Part shown: piece after piece, positions 27,461 to 36,356 of the stretch | Layout of the letters: each line of letters starts with the position of its first letter | How positions within the stretch are numbered: the stretch's first letter is position 1 | Assembly: GCA_016712105.1 (NCBI GenBank) | Contig: JADJRU010000049.1 | Span: 117,468 to 181,467, forward strand | Origin: Ahniella sp. | GTDB taxonomy: Bacteria > Pseudomonadota > Gammaproteobacteria > Xanthomonadales > Ahniellaceae | Length of the DNA stretch: 64,000 nt | Direction of reading: 5' to 3' | Notes under the pieces: generated by a model | What the model was told of the DNA's origin: nothing | The model's input: only the letters and a program-made list of their open reading frames with translations | Database searches by the model: none | Translations under genes and position numbers: made by a program

Positions 27461-28165
27461 TCAGCGCTGCGCCGAGCGTTCCGCCTCGGTCAACGCAATC
27501 TTGTCGCGCAGGTAACTCGGCACCAACTGATCAGGGTCCAGGCCCAGTCCCTGCTGGTATCGCGGCAACGCGAGTTGCAGCACCGCAAGCGCACGCGGGT
27601 AGCGGGTTGCATCGGCGAGAATGGGCGCACCGAGCCTCAGTTCGATCGGTTCGCGAAACGCGGCCCAACCCGTACCGACAATCGCATACGGGCTGCCCGC
27701 CATGAATGGCAGGGGAACATTCGCGGCTGGACCTACGGCCTCATCACCAAACAGTCGCGCCAGACCCATACCGTCCGAACGGTAGACTCCCGCATACACT
27801 TCACCCATGCGGGCATCGATTGCAGCGAGGATCGGCGTGCCGGCCGGAACACGCGGCAGAGCTTCCTGCGCCAGCGCAGCCAGCGACGAGATCGGCAACA
27901 CCGGCCGATCGAGGGCCAGCGCCATACCCTGTGCCGTTGAAATCGCGAGTCGTACGCCCGTGAAGGCGCCCGGACCACGGCCCACCGCAATCGCATCGAT
28001 CGCCCGTTTGCCGATACCGGCTTCGGCGAGCAAGGAGTCGATCATCGGCAACAGTTCCTGCGCGTGACGGCGTGGCGCGAGTTCAAATCGCTCCAACCAC
28101 TCACCCTTGCAGAAAATGGCTGCAGAACAGGCTTCGGTGGCGGTATCAATGGCAAGCAGGTTCAT
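27461..28165 (-). CDS. tsaB: tRNA threonylcarbamoyladenosine biosynthesis protein TsaB
   Basis: 234 residues from ATG 28165, placed 8 bases after GGAG; an ATG six bases earlier is too close to that site. ASKHA fold: LLAIDTATEACSAAIF, RRHAQELLPMID, and GRGPGAFTGVRLAISTAQGMALA. TsaB is the non-catalytic partner that dimerises with TsaD and TsaE to form t6A37 in ANN-decoding tRNAs. Convergent with folP (27-base gap). Confidence 0.95.
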   Translation of the reverse strand: MNLLAIDTATEACSAAIFCKGEWLERFELAPRRHAQELLPMIDSLLAEAGIGKRAIDAIAVGRGPGAFTGVRLAISTAQGMALALDRPVLPISSLAALAQEALPRVPAGTPILAAIDARMGEVYAGVYRSDGMGLARLFGDEAVGPAANVPLPFMAGSPYAIVGTGWAAFREPIELRLGAPILADATRYPRALAVLQLALPRYQQGLGLDPDQLVPSYLRDKIALTEAERSAQR

Positions 28166-28203
28166 GGTCATCACTCCAGTTTAGTACACGCGGGTCAGCA
28201 GGA

Positions 28204-29538
28204 TTAATTCGGGATTTCGACAGGCGGCTGGCGTTCGTTGGCTGCGCCGCCGTACCAGTCGACACGCCGGGTCAGGAACATGGCCAATGCGAGCATCAGC
28301 GCGGTCAGCACGGCACCCATCAGCAACGCAAAGTCCTCGAGGTTGATCATCACGTACAGGGCTGCATACAACACGCCGAGCCACAGACCGATCACGGCGG
28401 CACGCTTCAGCGATCGCATCACCGCTGCAGCGTAGGCACTGATCATCAAGCCCATGCTGGCGGCTGCGAGCAGGTACGACATGGCGAATCCGAAATGTTC
28501 GGAACAGGCCAGCAACACGAGGTAGAACACCGCCAGCGCGGCGCCCACCAGCAAGTACTGGATCGCATGGACACGACTCCGGCCCAGGGTTTCGAAGAGG
28601 AAAAATGCAGCAAACGTCAGCACCAGGAACAGGAAACCGTATTTGGCACTGCGATGGTTCAGGAAATACACGTCGACCGGTTCAACGAACGCGACGCCGA
28701 AGTAGGTTTTCCCGAGCGTACCCGCGAGGTTCTGGTCCGCTGGCCAGAACGCCGGAATCTCGCGATTGAACGCCAGCACCTGCCAATGCGCCTGAAAACC
28801 GGCGTCACCGATCTTGCGCTCCGAAGGCAGAAAATTGCCGCGGAAACTCGGATGTGGCCAAGGCACGTCGATCCGTACTTCGGTATTGGCCGCAAGTGGG
28901 ACAAAGTCCAGCGACTGCGCGCCGGTTGCCGCGATCGACAGTTTGAACGCGATCGTCTTGTCGAAGCTGAAGTCCGATACGGGCGCTGCAAAGGCGCTGA
29001 GCTCACTGACGGCGTCGGCACCGGCGCCGAGCGGCAGCGGCTTGCCATCCAGTTCCAGATCGAGCTTGCGCAGCGCACGGGCCGCCGAGATCGGCAGCAA
29101 CAATTCGGCGCGGCCCAGGATGGGTTCGCCCACGATCCCAGCCACGGCCTTTGCATCGAACGCGAACGTTCCTTTCAAGTCGTGTTCTGCGACATACACC
29201 GGCACCTCGAAGATACCGCGCCGGCGCGCTTCCATTTTGAGACTGCTGTTCGCTGTCAGGTCCTGCGCCGCAAACAGCCAATGCCGCTCAGCCCGCCCAG
29301 TGATCTTGCCGTCGGCTCCGTACACATCCGAAATGAACGGCACCCTCAGGACCGGCGCATAAACCGTTTGTTCTCCGCCGACCGAATGGGAGATTTCGGC
29401 AACCACTTGATCACGTCGGCTCTCGCGCTCCTGACGCAAATCATCGACCAAGGCCAGCGGAATCAGCAACAGCAGGATCAGGAATCCGATCCCGGCGAGT
29501 TTGAGTGCCGGCGAGGCGAAAAGATTGCTGATCGACAT
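28204..29538 (-). CDS. creD: Cell envelope integrity protein CreD
   Basis: 444 residues from ATG 29538. One N-terminal membrane segment (LAGIGFLILLLLIPLALV), a large periplasmic beta-rich region, and a C-terminal block of about five helices (YGFLFLVLTFAAFFLFE..., VHAIQYLLVGAALAVFYLVL). The sequence YLLVGAALAVFYLVLLACSEH is diagnostic of CreD. In E. coli it is the inner-membrane effector of CreBC; no creBC genes lie here. 38 bases upstream of tsaB on the same strand. Confidence 0.93.
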   Translation of the reverse strand: MSISNLFASPALKLAGIGFLILLLLIPLALVDDLRQERESRRDQVVAEISHSVGGEQTVYAPVLRVPFISDVYGADGKITGRAERHWLFAAQDLTANSSLKMEARRRGIFEVPVYVAEHDLKGTFAFDAKAVAGIVGEPILGRAELLLPISAARALRKLDLELDGKPLPLGAGADAVSELSAFAAPVSDFSFDKTIAFKLSIAATGAQSLDFVPLAANTEVRIDVPWPHPSFRGNFLPSERKIGDAGFQAHWQVLAFNREIPAFWPADQNLAGTLGKTYFGVAFVEPVDVYFLNHRSAKYGFLFLVLTFAAFFLFETLGRSRVHAIQYLLVGAALAVFYLVLLACSEHFGFAMSYLLAAASMGLMISAYAAAVMRSLKRAAVIGLWLGVLYAALYVMINLEDFALLMGAVLTALMLALAMFLTRRVDWYGGAANERQPPVEIPN

Positions 29539-29606
29539 GGACTGGCTCCGTCTTGTGGTGAGCCGATCCTGCGCGCCAGTTCGGGCCGGGGCCTGCTCAA
29601 CTGCGG

Positions 29607-29630
29607 CCCAAGTGCGGCCGCGCTTGGGCG
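29607..29630. promoter_or_regulatory. 24-bp near-perfect palindrome in divergent gap
   Basis: GCCCAAG-TGCGGCCGCG-CTTGGGC: all positions pair except one T/G pair. It sits in the 221-base space between creD and the divergent secreted protein gene, about 70-90 bases upstream of creD, where an operator would be expected. No known consensus is recognised. The rest of the gap shows only a GGAGA before 29760. Confidence 0.4.
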
Positions 29631-29759
29631 CTTTTGCGGGCCGACACGATCGTTCCGGGTTTCGCAGGCACAAAAGAAGCGCCAGAAGGGCGGCTTCCAG
29701 GAGCCACTTCTGGTTAGGCTTGCCGACAACGACCCGATCTAGTATCCGGAGACCGCCTC

Positions 29760-30920
29760 ATGTTGCGCTGGACACCATCAAAGTGCCTGTCCCTGGCTTT
29801 TTCGCTGGTCATTCTTGCCCCGATGACACAAGCCGGCGGACCAAACGCATTTTTCGACAATTTCAACAACGGCTGCGCAAGCAATTGCCTTGCCGACACA
29901 TGGAACGGCTGGAGCATCCAGTCCAATGTCGGCGGCGTTGATGGCGCCTCACCGAACAACTGGTTTGTCAGTTGCAGCGAGGAAGGAATCCTTCCACCGG
30001 GCTGCGGATCCAGCTGTATTGGCGATGCCTCGCTGCACATCGGATCGGATCCCGGAGGAGGCGGCGACATGGGCGCTGACTTCAATGAAACAGGCGCGAT
30101 CAATGCCACCTACAAACGAGTCGTATCGCCGGTCATCAGTACGGTCGGACGCAGCAATCTGGTTCTGTCGTTCGATTTTATTGCCTTTGGGAGCGCCGCT
30201 TGCTCGGACGATCGTGCACAACTGCAATTGAGTACAGACGGGGGCGCCACCTGGCCCGTCGGCTTCCATTACTGCCTGACCAGCACCTGCTGCGGTGCGT
30301 GCAACGGCTACAGCCAAGGACAGTGGACCCGCTACCTGCTGTCTCTCCCGGCGGCCTTCAACAACAACCCGAATGTTCGCGTCGGGTTCCACTGGCGCAA
30401 CAACGGCAATGGCAGTGGCACGAATCCCTCGGTCGCAATCGACGACATCCGGCTTGGCGGAGGAGAGATTGACGTCAGCATCACCAAGACGAACGATGCG
30501 GCTCAATTGGTCCCAGGCTCGACCGTCACGTACACGATCGTTGCAAAGAAGCTGTGGGAGCCGTTCTCGTCCGACGTATACAACCTCACCGTAGCCGATA
30601 CGTTTCCGGCCGGACTGGAGCAGTGCAGTACGACCTGCACGACCATCGGCGGCGCGACCTGCACGGCTGGTCCCTTCAGCGGCAACATCAACGACACCAT
30701 CAACCTGCCGAACTTCTTTGCACACCCCGGCTACAGCGCAGCGACGTACACCTCGGTCTGTACGGTAAGTGCGACAGCAATCGGATCGATCGCCAATACC
30801 GCCACGGTTACGGTCACGCAGTTCGACAACGACACCGACTTGTCGAACAACACCGCCACCGACACTGATCCCATCGTGGCCGACGTGCTGCTTCGCGACG
30901 GCTTCGAGGGGACACCCTAG
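29760..30920 (+). CDS. Secreted DUF11-type protein with 'DGFE' tail
   Basis: 386 residues. Signal peptide (LAFSLVILAPMTQAG), an N-terminal jelly-roll-like domain of about 200 residues rich in Cys pairs (GCASNC, PPGCGSSC, TCCGACNG), a DUF11/conserved-repeat domain (EIDVSITKTNDAAQLVPGS...TVTYTIV... DNDTDLSNNTATDTDP), and a terminal ADVLLRDGFEGTP. The end resembles that of the delta-60 protein (LFDNGFE). Likely extracellular; function unknown. Convergent with the cco-linked gene at 30925 (4-base gap). Confidence 0.75.
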   Translation: MLRWTPSKCLSLAFSLVILAPMTQAGGPNAFFDNFNNGCASNCLADTWNGWSIQSNVGGVDGASPNNWFVSCSEEGILPPGCGSSCIGDASLHIGSDPGGGGDMGADFNETGAINATYKRVVSPVISTVGRSNLVLSFDFIAFGSAACSDDRAQLQLSTDGGATWPVGFHYCLTSTCCGACNGYSQGQWTRYLLSLPAAFNNNPNVRVGFHWRNNGNGSGTNPSVAIDDIRLGGGEIDVSITKTNDAAQLVPGSTVTYTIVAKKLWEPFSSDVYNLTVADTFPAGLEQCSTTCTTIGGATCTAGPFSGNINDTINLPNFFAHPGYSAATYTSVCTVSATAIGSIANTATVTVTQFDNDTDLSNNTATDTDPIVADVLLRDGFEGTP

Positions 30921-30924
30921 GCGG

Positions 30925-31212
30925 TCAAGCCTTCGGCGTGAATCGGCTCGAAGGCCGCAACAGAATCCACGTGAACAGGCTCGATGAAGCGGTGGCGGCC
31001 CAGAACATGAAGAACGCGATCGTATAATCGGCCTCGCGACTCAGTTCCATGTCATGGAACGTAATGTCGCGAAGCTCGAGCGGATCGACAAACGCGAAGA
31101 ACACCATGGTGGTCACGCCGGCTGCAAAGAACGACGGCCAGAGGATCGCGCCGAGCCGCTGGATCAGCGGTCTCGGCGGATGGTCAAAACGCGGCTCGGC
31201 CTGGAGCTTCAT
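30925..31212 (-). CDS. Small membrane protein downstream of ccoP
   Basis: 95 residues with two hydrophobic segments (ILWPSFFAAGVTTMVFFAFV, ADYTIAFFMFWAATASSSLF). Begins 2 bases after ccoP, so it is the last gene of the cco operon. It is not CcoG, H, I or S, all of which are absent from the window. The membrane topology and position suggest an accessory or assembly role in the cbb3 oxidase, but this is inference only. Confidence 0.65.
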   Translation of the reverse strand: MKLQAEPRFDHPPRPLIQRLGAILWPSFFAAGVTTMVFFAFVDPLELRDITFHDMELSREADYTIAFFMFWAATASSSLFTWILLRPSSRFTPKA

Positions 31213-31214
31213 GC

Positions 31215-32111
31215 TTATTGGCCAGCCGGGCGCAGCGACCAGACGTAGGCGCCGGCAAGGCGCGCACGCGTATCGCCGAGCAGCGGGCCATGTGGCGGCA
31301 TCTGATTCGTCTTGCCCTCGGCGATGATCCGCGTGATCGCTGCCGGGTCGGAGCCATGCAGCCAGACGTTGTCAGTCAGGTTCGGTGCACCGAGTGCCTG
31401 CATCCCCTTTCCGTCGGCACCATGACAAGCCACACAGAGTGTGTTGTAGGTGGCCGCGCCGCGCACCGAGAGCTCGTTGCGCTCACCGCCAGACAAACTG
31501 AGCGTATAGGCGCTGACGGCTGCCAGCTGGTTTCCTTCGGCGAGCGCCGGACCCCATGCGGGCATGACACCTGCACGACCGTTCAGGATCGTCGTCAGAA
31601 TCTGGTCCGGCGAACCGCCCCAGAGCCAGTCGTCGTCCGTGAGATTGGGATAACCGACCGCCCCCAGACCCAAGGAGCCATGGCAGGCCGCGCAGTTGTT
31701 GGCGAAGATGTTCTGACCGACCTGCACCGCTTCCGGGTCTTTCGCCAGGACGTCGATCGGCTGGCCCTCGAATCGCGCATACCGGGCGTTCCAGAGCTCC
31801 TGCATCTGAGCTTCCTCGGCCTTCAACTGGCCGACCGATGACCAAGCCTTGGTTCCGGCAAACGAACCGAAACCGGGATAGATCACCATGTACCCGATCG
31901 AGAACACGATGGTCAGATAGAACAGGTTGATCCACCAGCGCGGCAGCGGCTTGTTGAGCTCGGTCAGATTACCGTCCCAGACATGACCCGTGGTTTCGGC
32001 CTGGTTGACCTTGTTCGCACGGCGGTGTGCCGTGTACCACAGCAGACCGACGCAGCCGATGATGTTCAACACCACGAAAGCGGCAATATAAATGGACCAG
32101 AAACCGGTCAT
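31215..32111 (-). CDS. ccoP: cbb3-type cytochrome c oxidase, diheme subunit III
   Basis: 298 residues. Two N-terminal membrane segments, the conserved TTGHVWDGNLTELNKPLPRWW linker region, then two c-type cytochrome domains with heme motifs CAACH and CVACH and distal Met regions (AGVMPAWG, NQMPPHG). Relays electrons from soluble cytochrome c to CcoO/CcoN. Start overlaps the ccoQ stop (ATGA). Confidence 0.95.
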   Translation of the reverse strand: MTGFWSIYIAAFVVLNIIGCVGLLWYTAHRRANKVNQAETTGHVWDGNLTELNKPLPRWWINLFYLTIVFSIGYMVIYPGFGSFAGTKAWSSVGQLKAEEAQMQELWNARYARFEGQPIDVLAKDPEAVQVGQNIFANNCAACHGSLGLGAVGYPNLTDDDWLWGGSPDQILTTILNGRAGVMPAWGPALAEGNQLAAVSAYTLSLSGGERNELSVRGAATYNTLCVACHGADGKGMQALGAPNLTDNVWLHGSDPAAITRIIAEGKTNQMPPHGPLLGDTRARLAGAYVWSLRPAGQ

Positions 32112-32248
32112 GGGCGATCTCCTGAATCAGATTCCAGCGGCAACCTTGCTGCCGCTTCGAACTCGGCCTTGCGGGCGCCACTGAATGCCCACGCGATGCC
32201 TCCGAGAAAACACGCCAGCAGGATGGCGGTGACGATGCCGGAAATCAT
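32108..32248 (-). CDS. ccoQ: cbb3-type oxidase small subunit CcoQ
   Basis: 46 residues: one membrane helix (ISGIVTAILLACFLGGIAWA) then a charged cytoplasmic tail (SGARKAEFEAAARLPLE). Size, topology and position between ccoO and ccoP identify it as CcoQ, which stabilises CcoP association. Overlaps both neighbours by four bases. Confidence 0.85.
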   Translation of the reverse strand: MISGIVTAILLACFLGGIAWAFSGARKAEFEAAARLPLESDSGDRP

Positions 32249-32889
32249 GGCTGGCCTCCGTCGGTTGCTGCCGCCGGCGAGGCGGTGTTTTTCGGTGCAT
32301 AACGACCCAGCCCTTGCAGGTAGGCGACCAGTGCATCCATCTCGGTCTTGTCGACCAAGGCAGCGGACGCCTGATCAATCTCTTCGTCCGTGTAGGGATG
32401 CCTCAAGGTCCGCAGGCCGCGCAGATTTGCCACCGTCTGCGACACCGCTACTTTGTCCTTCGCCAGCCATGGGTAACCGGGCATGTTCGATTCCGGCACC
32501 AGGTCACGCGGATTGATCAGGTGCTTGATGTGCCAGTCGTCGGAGTAGCGACCACCGACCCGGGCCAGATCGGGCCCGGTGCGTTTGCTGCCCCATTGGA
32601 ACGGTCGGTCGTAAACCGATTCGCCAGCCAAAGAGTAGTGACCGTATCGCTGCGTTTCAAAGCGCAACGTGCGCACCATCTGCGAATGGCAGTTGTAACA
32701 ACCTTCGCGGACATAGATGTCGCGACCGGCCACTTCGAGTGCGCTGTAGGGCTTCATGCCCGGCAGCGGCTCGACCGATTCGGCGTTGTACATCAGCGGA
32801 ACGATCTCGGCGAGTCCGCCGAACGAAATCGCTACCGCGATCAAGATGCCCATCCAGCCGACGTTGGTTTCCAGTTTCTCGTGATTCAT
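32245..32889 (-). CDS. ccoO: cbb3-type oxidase, monoheme subunit II
   Basis: 214 residues. One N-terminal helix (ILIAVAISFGGLAEIVPLM), conserved PYSALEVAGRDIYVREGCYNCHSQ with the heme motif CYNCH, RTGPDLARVGGRYSDDWH, and the axial Met in ESNMPGYPWL. Short for CcoO but complete. Second gene of the cco operon. Confidence 0.95.
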   Translation of the reverse strand: MNHEKLETNVGWMGILIAVAISFGGLAEIVPLMYNAESVEPLPGMKPYSALEVAGRDIYVREGCYNCHSQMVRTLRFETQRYGHYSLAGESVYDRPFQWGSKRTGPDLARVGGRYSDDWHIKHLINPRDLVPESNMPGYPWLAKDKVAVSQTVANLRGLRTLRHPYTDEEIDQASAALVDKTEMDALVAYLQGLGRYAPKNTASPAAATDGGQP

Positions 32890-32906
32890 GGTTCGTTGCT
32901 CCCGTC

Positions 32907-34337
32907 TCAGTGGGCCAGGGCCGGTTCAAGGACCGGCTGTGGCTTGACGTCCTTGGCCATCTGGAATGTCTTGAACACATTCCAGGCCATCAACAGCATG
33001 CCAACGATCACCAGCAGACCACCCAGCAGGCGGATGAAGTAGTACGGATACGTGAACTTGACGATCTCGACGAACGCGTAGGTCAGTGTGCCGTCCGGGT
33101 TCGTGGCACGTGACATCAGGCCCTGGCCGATGCCCGAGATCCACATCGAGGCGGCATACAACAGCACGCCGATGGTATGCACCCAGAAGTGGTAGTCGAT
33201 CCACTTCACCGAGAACATCGACTTCAGGTTCAGCGTGCGCGGGATCAGCATGTAACACGCACCGATCGAGATCATCGCCACCCAGCCGAGCGCACCGGAG
33301 TGCACATGACCGATCGTCCAGTCGGTGTAGTGACTGAGCGCGTTCACGGTCTTGATCGACATCATCGGACCTTCGAACGTCGACATGCCGTAGAAGCTCA
33401 GCGACACGATCAGGAACTTGAGGATCGGATCGGTGCGCAGTTTGTGCCAGGCGCCCGACAGGGTCATCATGCCGTTGATCATGCCGCCCCAGCTCGGTGC
33501 GAGCAGGATGAGCGAGAAGACCATGCCCAGCGACTGCGCCCAATCCGGCACCGAGGTGTATTGCAGATGGTGCGGGCCTGCCCACATGTAGATGGCGATC
33601 AGCGCCCAGAAGTGCACGATCGACAGGCGGTACGAATAGATCGGGCGACCGGCCTGGCTCGGCACGAAGTAGTACATCATGCCCAGGAAGCCTGCCGTCA
33701 GGAAGAACCCGACCGCGTTGTGTCCGTACCACCACTGCACCATGGCATCGACCACCCCGGAGTAGATGGGGTAGCTGTGCATGGCACTGGTCGGCAGGGC
33801 CAGCGAATTGACGATGTGCAGCACCGCCACGGCGATGATGAAGCCGCCATAGAACCAGTTCGCCACATAGATGTGGCTCACTCGCCGTTTCACGATCGTC
33901 CCGAAGAACAGGATGCCGTAGGCCACCCAGACCACTGCGATCAGGATGTCGATCGGCCACGCGAGTTCGGCATATTCCTTGCCCTGCGTGAAACCCAGCG
34001 GCAAGGTGATGGCAGCCAGCACGATCACGGCTTGCCAACCCCAGAACACGAAGCTGGCCAGCTTGTCCGAAATCAACCGGACATGACAGGTTCGCTGGAC
34101 GACATAAAGGCTGGTCGCAAACAGCGCACAACCACCGAACGCAAAAATCACTGCGTTGGTATGCAAGGGCCGGAGTCGGCCATAACTGAGGAACGAAATA
34201 TCGAAATTGAGTGCGGGCCAGTAAAGCTGGGCGGCGATGATGACGCCAACCAGCATGCCGACCACACCCCAGACCACGGTCATCACCGTGAACTGTTGTA
34301 CGACCTTGTCATTATAGGTTTCATTGTTCGGGATCAC
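32907..34337 (-). CDS. ccoN: cbb3-type oxidase, catalytic subunit I
   Basis: 476 residues, about 12 helices. Carries the low-spin heme His in RPLHTNAVIFAFGG, CuB ligands in WWYGHNAVGFF and WAGPHHLQY, the helix-VII Tyr of the C-family in the same region, and the heme pair in TIGHVHSGALGW. High-affinity proton-pumping oxygen reductase for low oxygen. First gene of ccoNOQP; an FNR-type box lies 59 bases upstream. Confidence 0.97.
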   Translation of the reverse strand: MIPNNETYNDKVVQQFTVMTVVWGVVGMLVGVIIAAQLYWPALNFDISFLSYGRLRPLHTNAVIFAFGGCALFATSLYVVQRTCHVRLISDKLASFVFWGWQAVIVLAAITLPLGFTQGKEYAELAWPIDILIAVVWVAYGILFFGTIVKRRVSHIYVANWFYGGFIIAVAVLHIVNSLALPTSAMHSYPIYSGVVDAMVQWWYGHNAVGFFLTAGFLGMMYYFVPSQAGRPIYSYRLSIVHFWALIAIYMWAGPHHLQYTSVPDWAQSLGMVFSLILLAPSWGGMINGMMTLSGAWHKLRTDPILKFLIVSLSFYGMSTFEGPMMSIKTVNALSHYTDWTIGHVHSGALGWVAMISIGACYMLIPRTLNLKSMFSVKWIDYHFWVHTIGVLLYAASMWISGIGQGLMSRATNPDGTLTYAFVEIVKFTYPYYFIRLLGGLLVIVGMLLMAWNVFKTFQMAKDVKPQPVLEPALAH

Positions 34338-34395
34338 TGGCTCACTCCAGTTTCAGGGGCCAGCGCGATTATTGAGGCCGGAAACCGGGATGCGC

Positions 34396-34409
34396 TTGAT
34401 TCAAGTCAA
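34396..34409 (-). promoter_or_regulatory. FNR/ANR-type box upstream of ccoN
   Basis: TTGAT-TCAA-GTCAA matches the FNR consensus TTGAT-N4-ATCAA at 9 of 10 positions. It is 59 bases upstream of the ccoN start, a usual place for anaerobic activation of ccoNOQP. Confidence 0.7.
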
Positions 34410-34451
34410 ATCGTCTGTCTCCGATGGTGTCCGGGCTCGCTCTCGCCCCGA

Positions 34452-36356
34452 TCAGGCACTGTGAAGGCCGGGGTGGAACGCATCGGTGAAACAGGCATCG
34501 ATCGGCAAGCCATGGGCAAGGAACTCGGGAAGCGCCGCCTGCACCATGGCCACTGAGCCACAGACATAGGCTTCGTGACCCGTGAGATCGGGAAAATCGG
34601 CGAGCAGGACTTCATGGACCAGTCCCCGGCGGCCGGTCCATTCCGGGTCCTCATCCCCGGACACGACCAGAATCGGCTTGAACCCCGGGTGTTCGCGATG
34701 CCAATCGTCCAATAATTCCTGCTGGTAGAACTCGCGGGAATGACGCACGCCCCAATACAGGAACATCGGCCGGTCGATGTGCCGGTGCAGGGCGTCCTCG
34801 ATGATGCTCTTGATTGGCGCAAACCCCGTGGCGCCGGCGATCAGCAGGATCGGCCTTTGCGAGGTGTGCAGCGTGAACCGCCCGAGCGGCGCCTCGATGT
34901 CGAGCCGGTCACCCACTTGCATGTGATCGAACACGTGTGTGGTGAATCGCCCGCCCGGAATCAGCCGGATATGCAGTTCGATCCGGCCCCGTTCATGCGG
35001 CGGATTCGCAAACGAAAACGCCCGCCGCTGGCCATCGGCAAGAATCACGTTCAGATATTGGCCGGCACGGAACTCGAACGGCGGCTCGCGCTCGGGCGGC
35101 ACCAGCAGGAGCCGCATCACGCCCGGGTTCAGACGATCCATGCGGACGACCTCGACGAGGCTGCGACGGATCGGCTTTTGTCCGCCGATGGCGATCTCGG
35201 GCACGTCGAGTGCCAACTGCAAGTCGGCACGCGGCCGGCTGCAACACATCAGGATCTGCCGCGGATCGGCGTGTGCAGCACCGAGGGCGGTGGCCTGTTC
35301 CGCCGGTTGGTCGACTTCGCCCTCGCGCACACTGCATCGGCACAGGCCACAGGCCCCGTTGCGACATTCGTACGGAAGATCGAGGCCTGCGCGTAATCCG
35401 GCTTCCAGCACCGTTTCATCGGCCCGCGCCATGACCAGGTGTCCACCCGGCTGGAACAGAATCTGGAACTCGCGGGCGCGTTGCCCGCGTGACCTGCATA
35501 ACCAGGGTAAAGACAGCAGCAAGACAAACAACGCCGCCAATATGCCGAAGCTCCACGCTGGCGACAGGATCTCCATCAAGGGCAAGGGCCCGAGCAGAAT
35601 CCAATCGAGCTGGATGCTCTGGATATCCAGCTCCAGTGCCGCCGGCCCGCCTTGGCTCAGGACCGGCACGGCCGTTGAAAACACCACAAACGCAGCCAGC
35701 AATCCCCAGGCAATCGGCTTCGGCGGCATGGTCCGCGCCTTCGGCACCCGCTGGACATGGACCCACATCAACAGCAACACGAACAAGGGCAGCCCGATAT
35801 GCAAGAACGAGAGCAATGAGAAGAATCGATCACTGACCTGCGCCGGCGAAAGGACATTTCGTGCGAGCGTCCCGCCCAGGCCCGGCAACCATTCCAGCCA
35901 CTCGAACGTGGTGGTGGTCACGTACTGCGCCAGGCGGTCCCAGGGCAACATGAACCCGTTGATGGCAGATGCATACGTGAGTGCGATCAGCACGACGCCC
36001 GTCAACCAGGAGAACCCGCGGAACCCGCTGAGCCGGTCGAACGCAAAGTGCCGGACCATATGCACGACCATCAGCACCACCATGCCATCCGAGGCGTATC
36101 GGTGCAGGCTGCGCAGGATGCCGCCGAAATACCACTGTTCTCGACTCAGGACCTCCATCGAGCGGTACGCGTCGGCCACACTGGTCTCGAACATGGCGTA
36201 CAGGTACAGGCCACTGCCGGCCACGATCCAGAACAACCAGAAGACGATGGCACCGAGGTGATAAAACGGGTTCAGCCGATCACCGAACACACGATTCCAA
36301 CCCGACTCGACGCGCAGGAACAGAAACTTCAGTCCGAGCTGGATCAGTCGGATCAT
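34452..36356 (-). CDS. Cytochrome b - [2Fe-2S] ferredoxin - flavin reductase fusion
   Basis: 634 residues from ATG 36356 (ATGA overlap with the upstream gene). Residues 1-285: cytochrome b/b6-type membrane domain with two bis-His heme pairs spaced exactly 14 residues (H85/H99 and H186/H200). Residues 295-385: plant-type [2Fe-2S] ferredoxin with C331, C336, C339 and C371 or C372 (ECRNGACGLC). Residues 395-630: ferredoxin-NADP reductase-like domain with FAD motif RAFSFANPP and NAD(P) motif LLIAGATGFAP. The layout implies electron flow between NAD(P)H, FAD, [2Fe-2S], b hemes and quinone or a terminal reductase. Soluble Fd-reductase pairs and cytochrome b are each common; their fusion in one chain is not one I recognise as characterised. 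Last gene of the long operon. Confidence 0.88.
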   Translation of the reverse strand: MIRLIQLGLKFLFLRVESGWNRVFGDRLNPFYHLGAIVFWLFWIVAGSGLYLYAMFETSVADAYRSMEVLSREQWYFGGILRSLHRYASDGMVVLMVVHMVRHFAFDRLSGFRGFSWLTGVVLIALTYASAINGFMLPWDRLAQYVTTTTFEWLEWLPGLGGTLARNVLSPAQVSDRFFSLLSFLHIGLPLFVLLLMWVHVQRVPKARTMPPKPIAWGLLAAFVVFSTAVPVLSQGGPAALELDIQSIQLDWILLGPLPLMEILSPAWSFGILAALFVLLLSLPWLCRSRGQRAREFQILFQPGGHLVMARADETVLEAGLRAGLDLPYECRNGACGLCRCSVREGEVDQPAEQATALGAAHADPRQILMCCSRPRADLQLALDVPEIAIGGQKPIRRSLVEVVRMDRLNPGVMRLLLVPPEREPPFEFRAGQYLNVILADGQRRAFSFANPPHERGRIELHIRLIPGGRFTTHVFDHMQVGDRLDIEAPLGRFTLHTSQRPILLIAGATGFAPIKSIIEDALHRHIDRPMFLYWGVRHSREFYQQELLDDWHREHPGFKPILVVSGDEDPEWTGRRGLVHEVLLADFPDLTGHEAYVCGSVAMVQAALPEFLAHGLPIDACFTDAFHPGLHSA

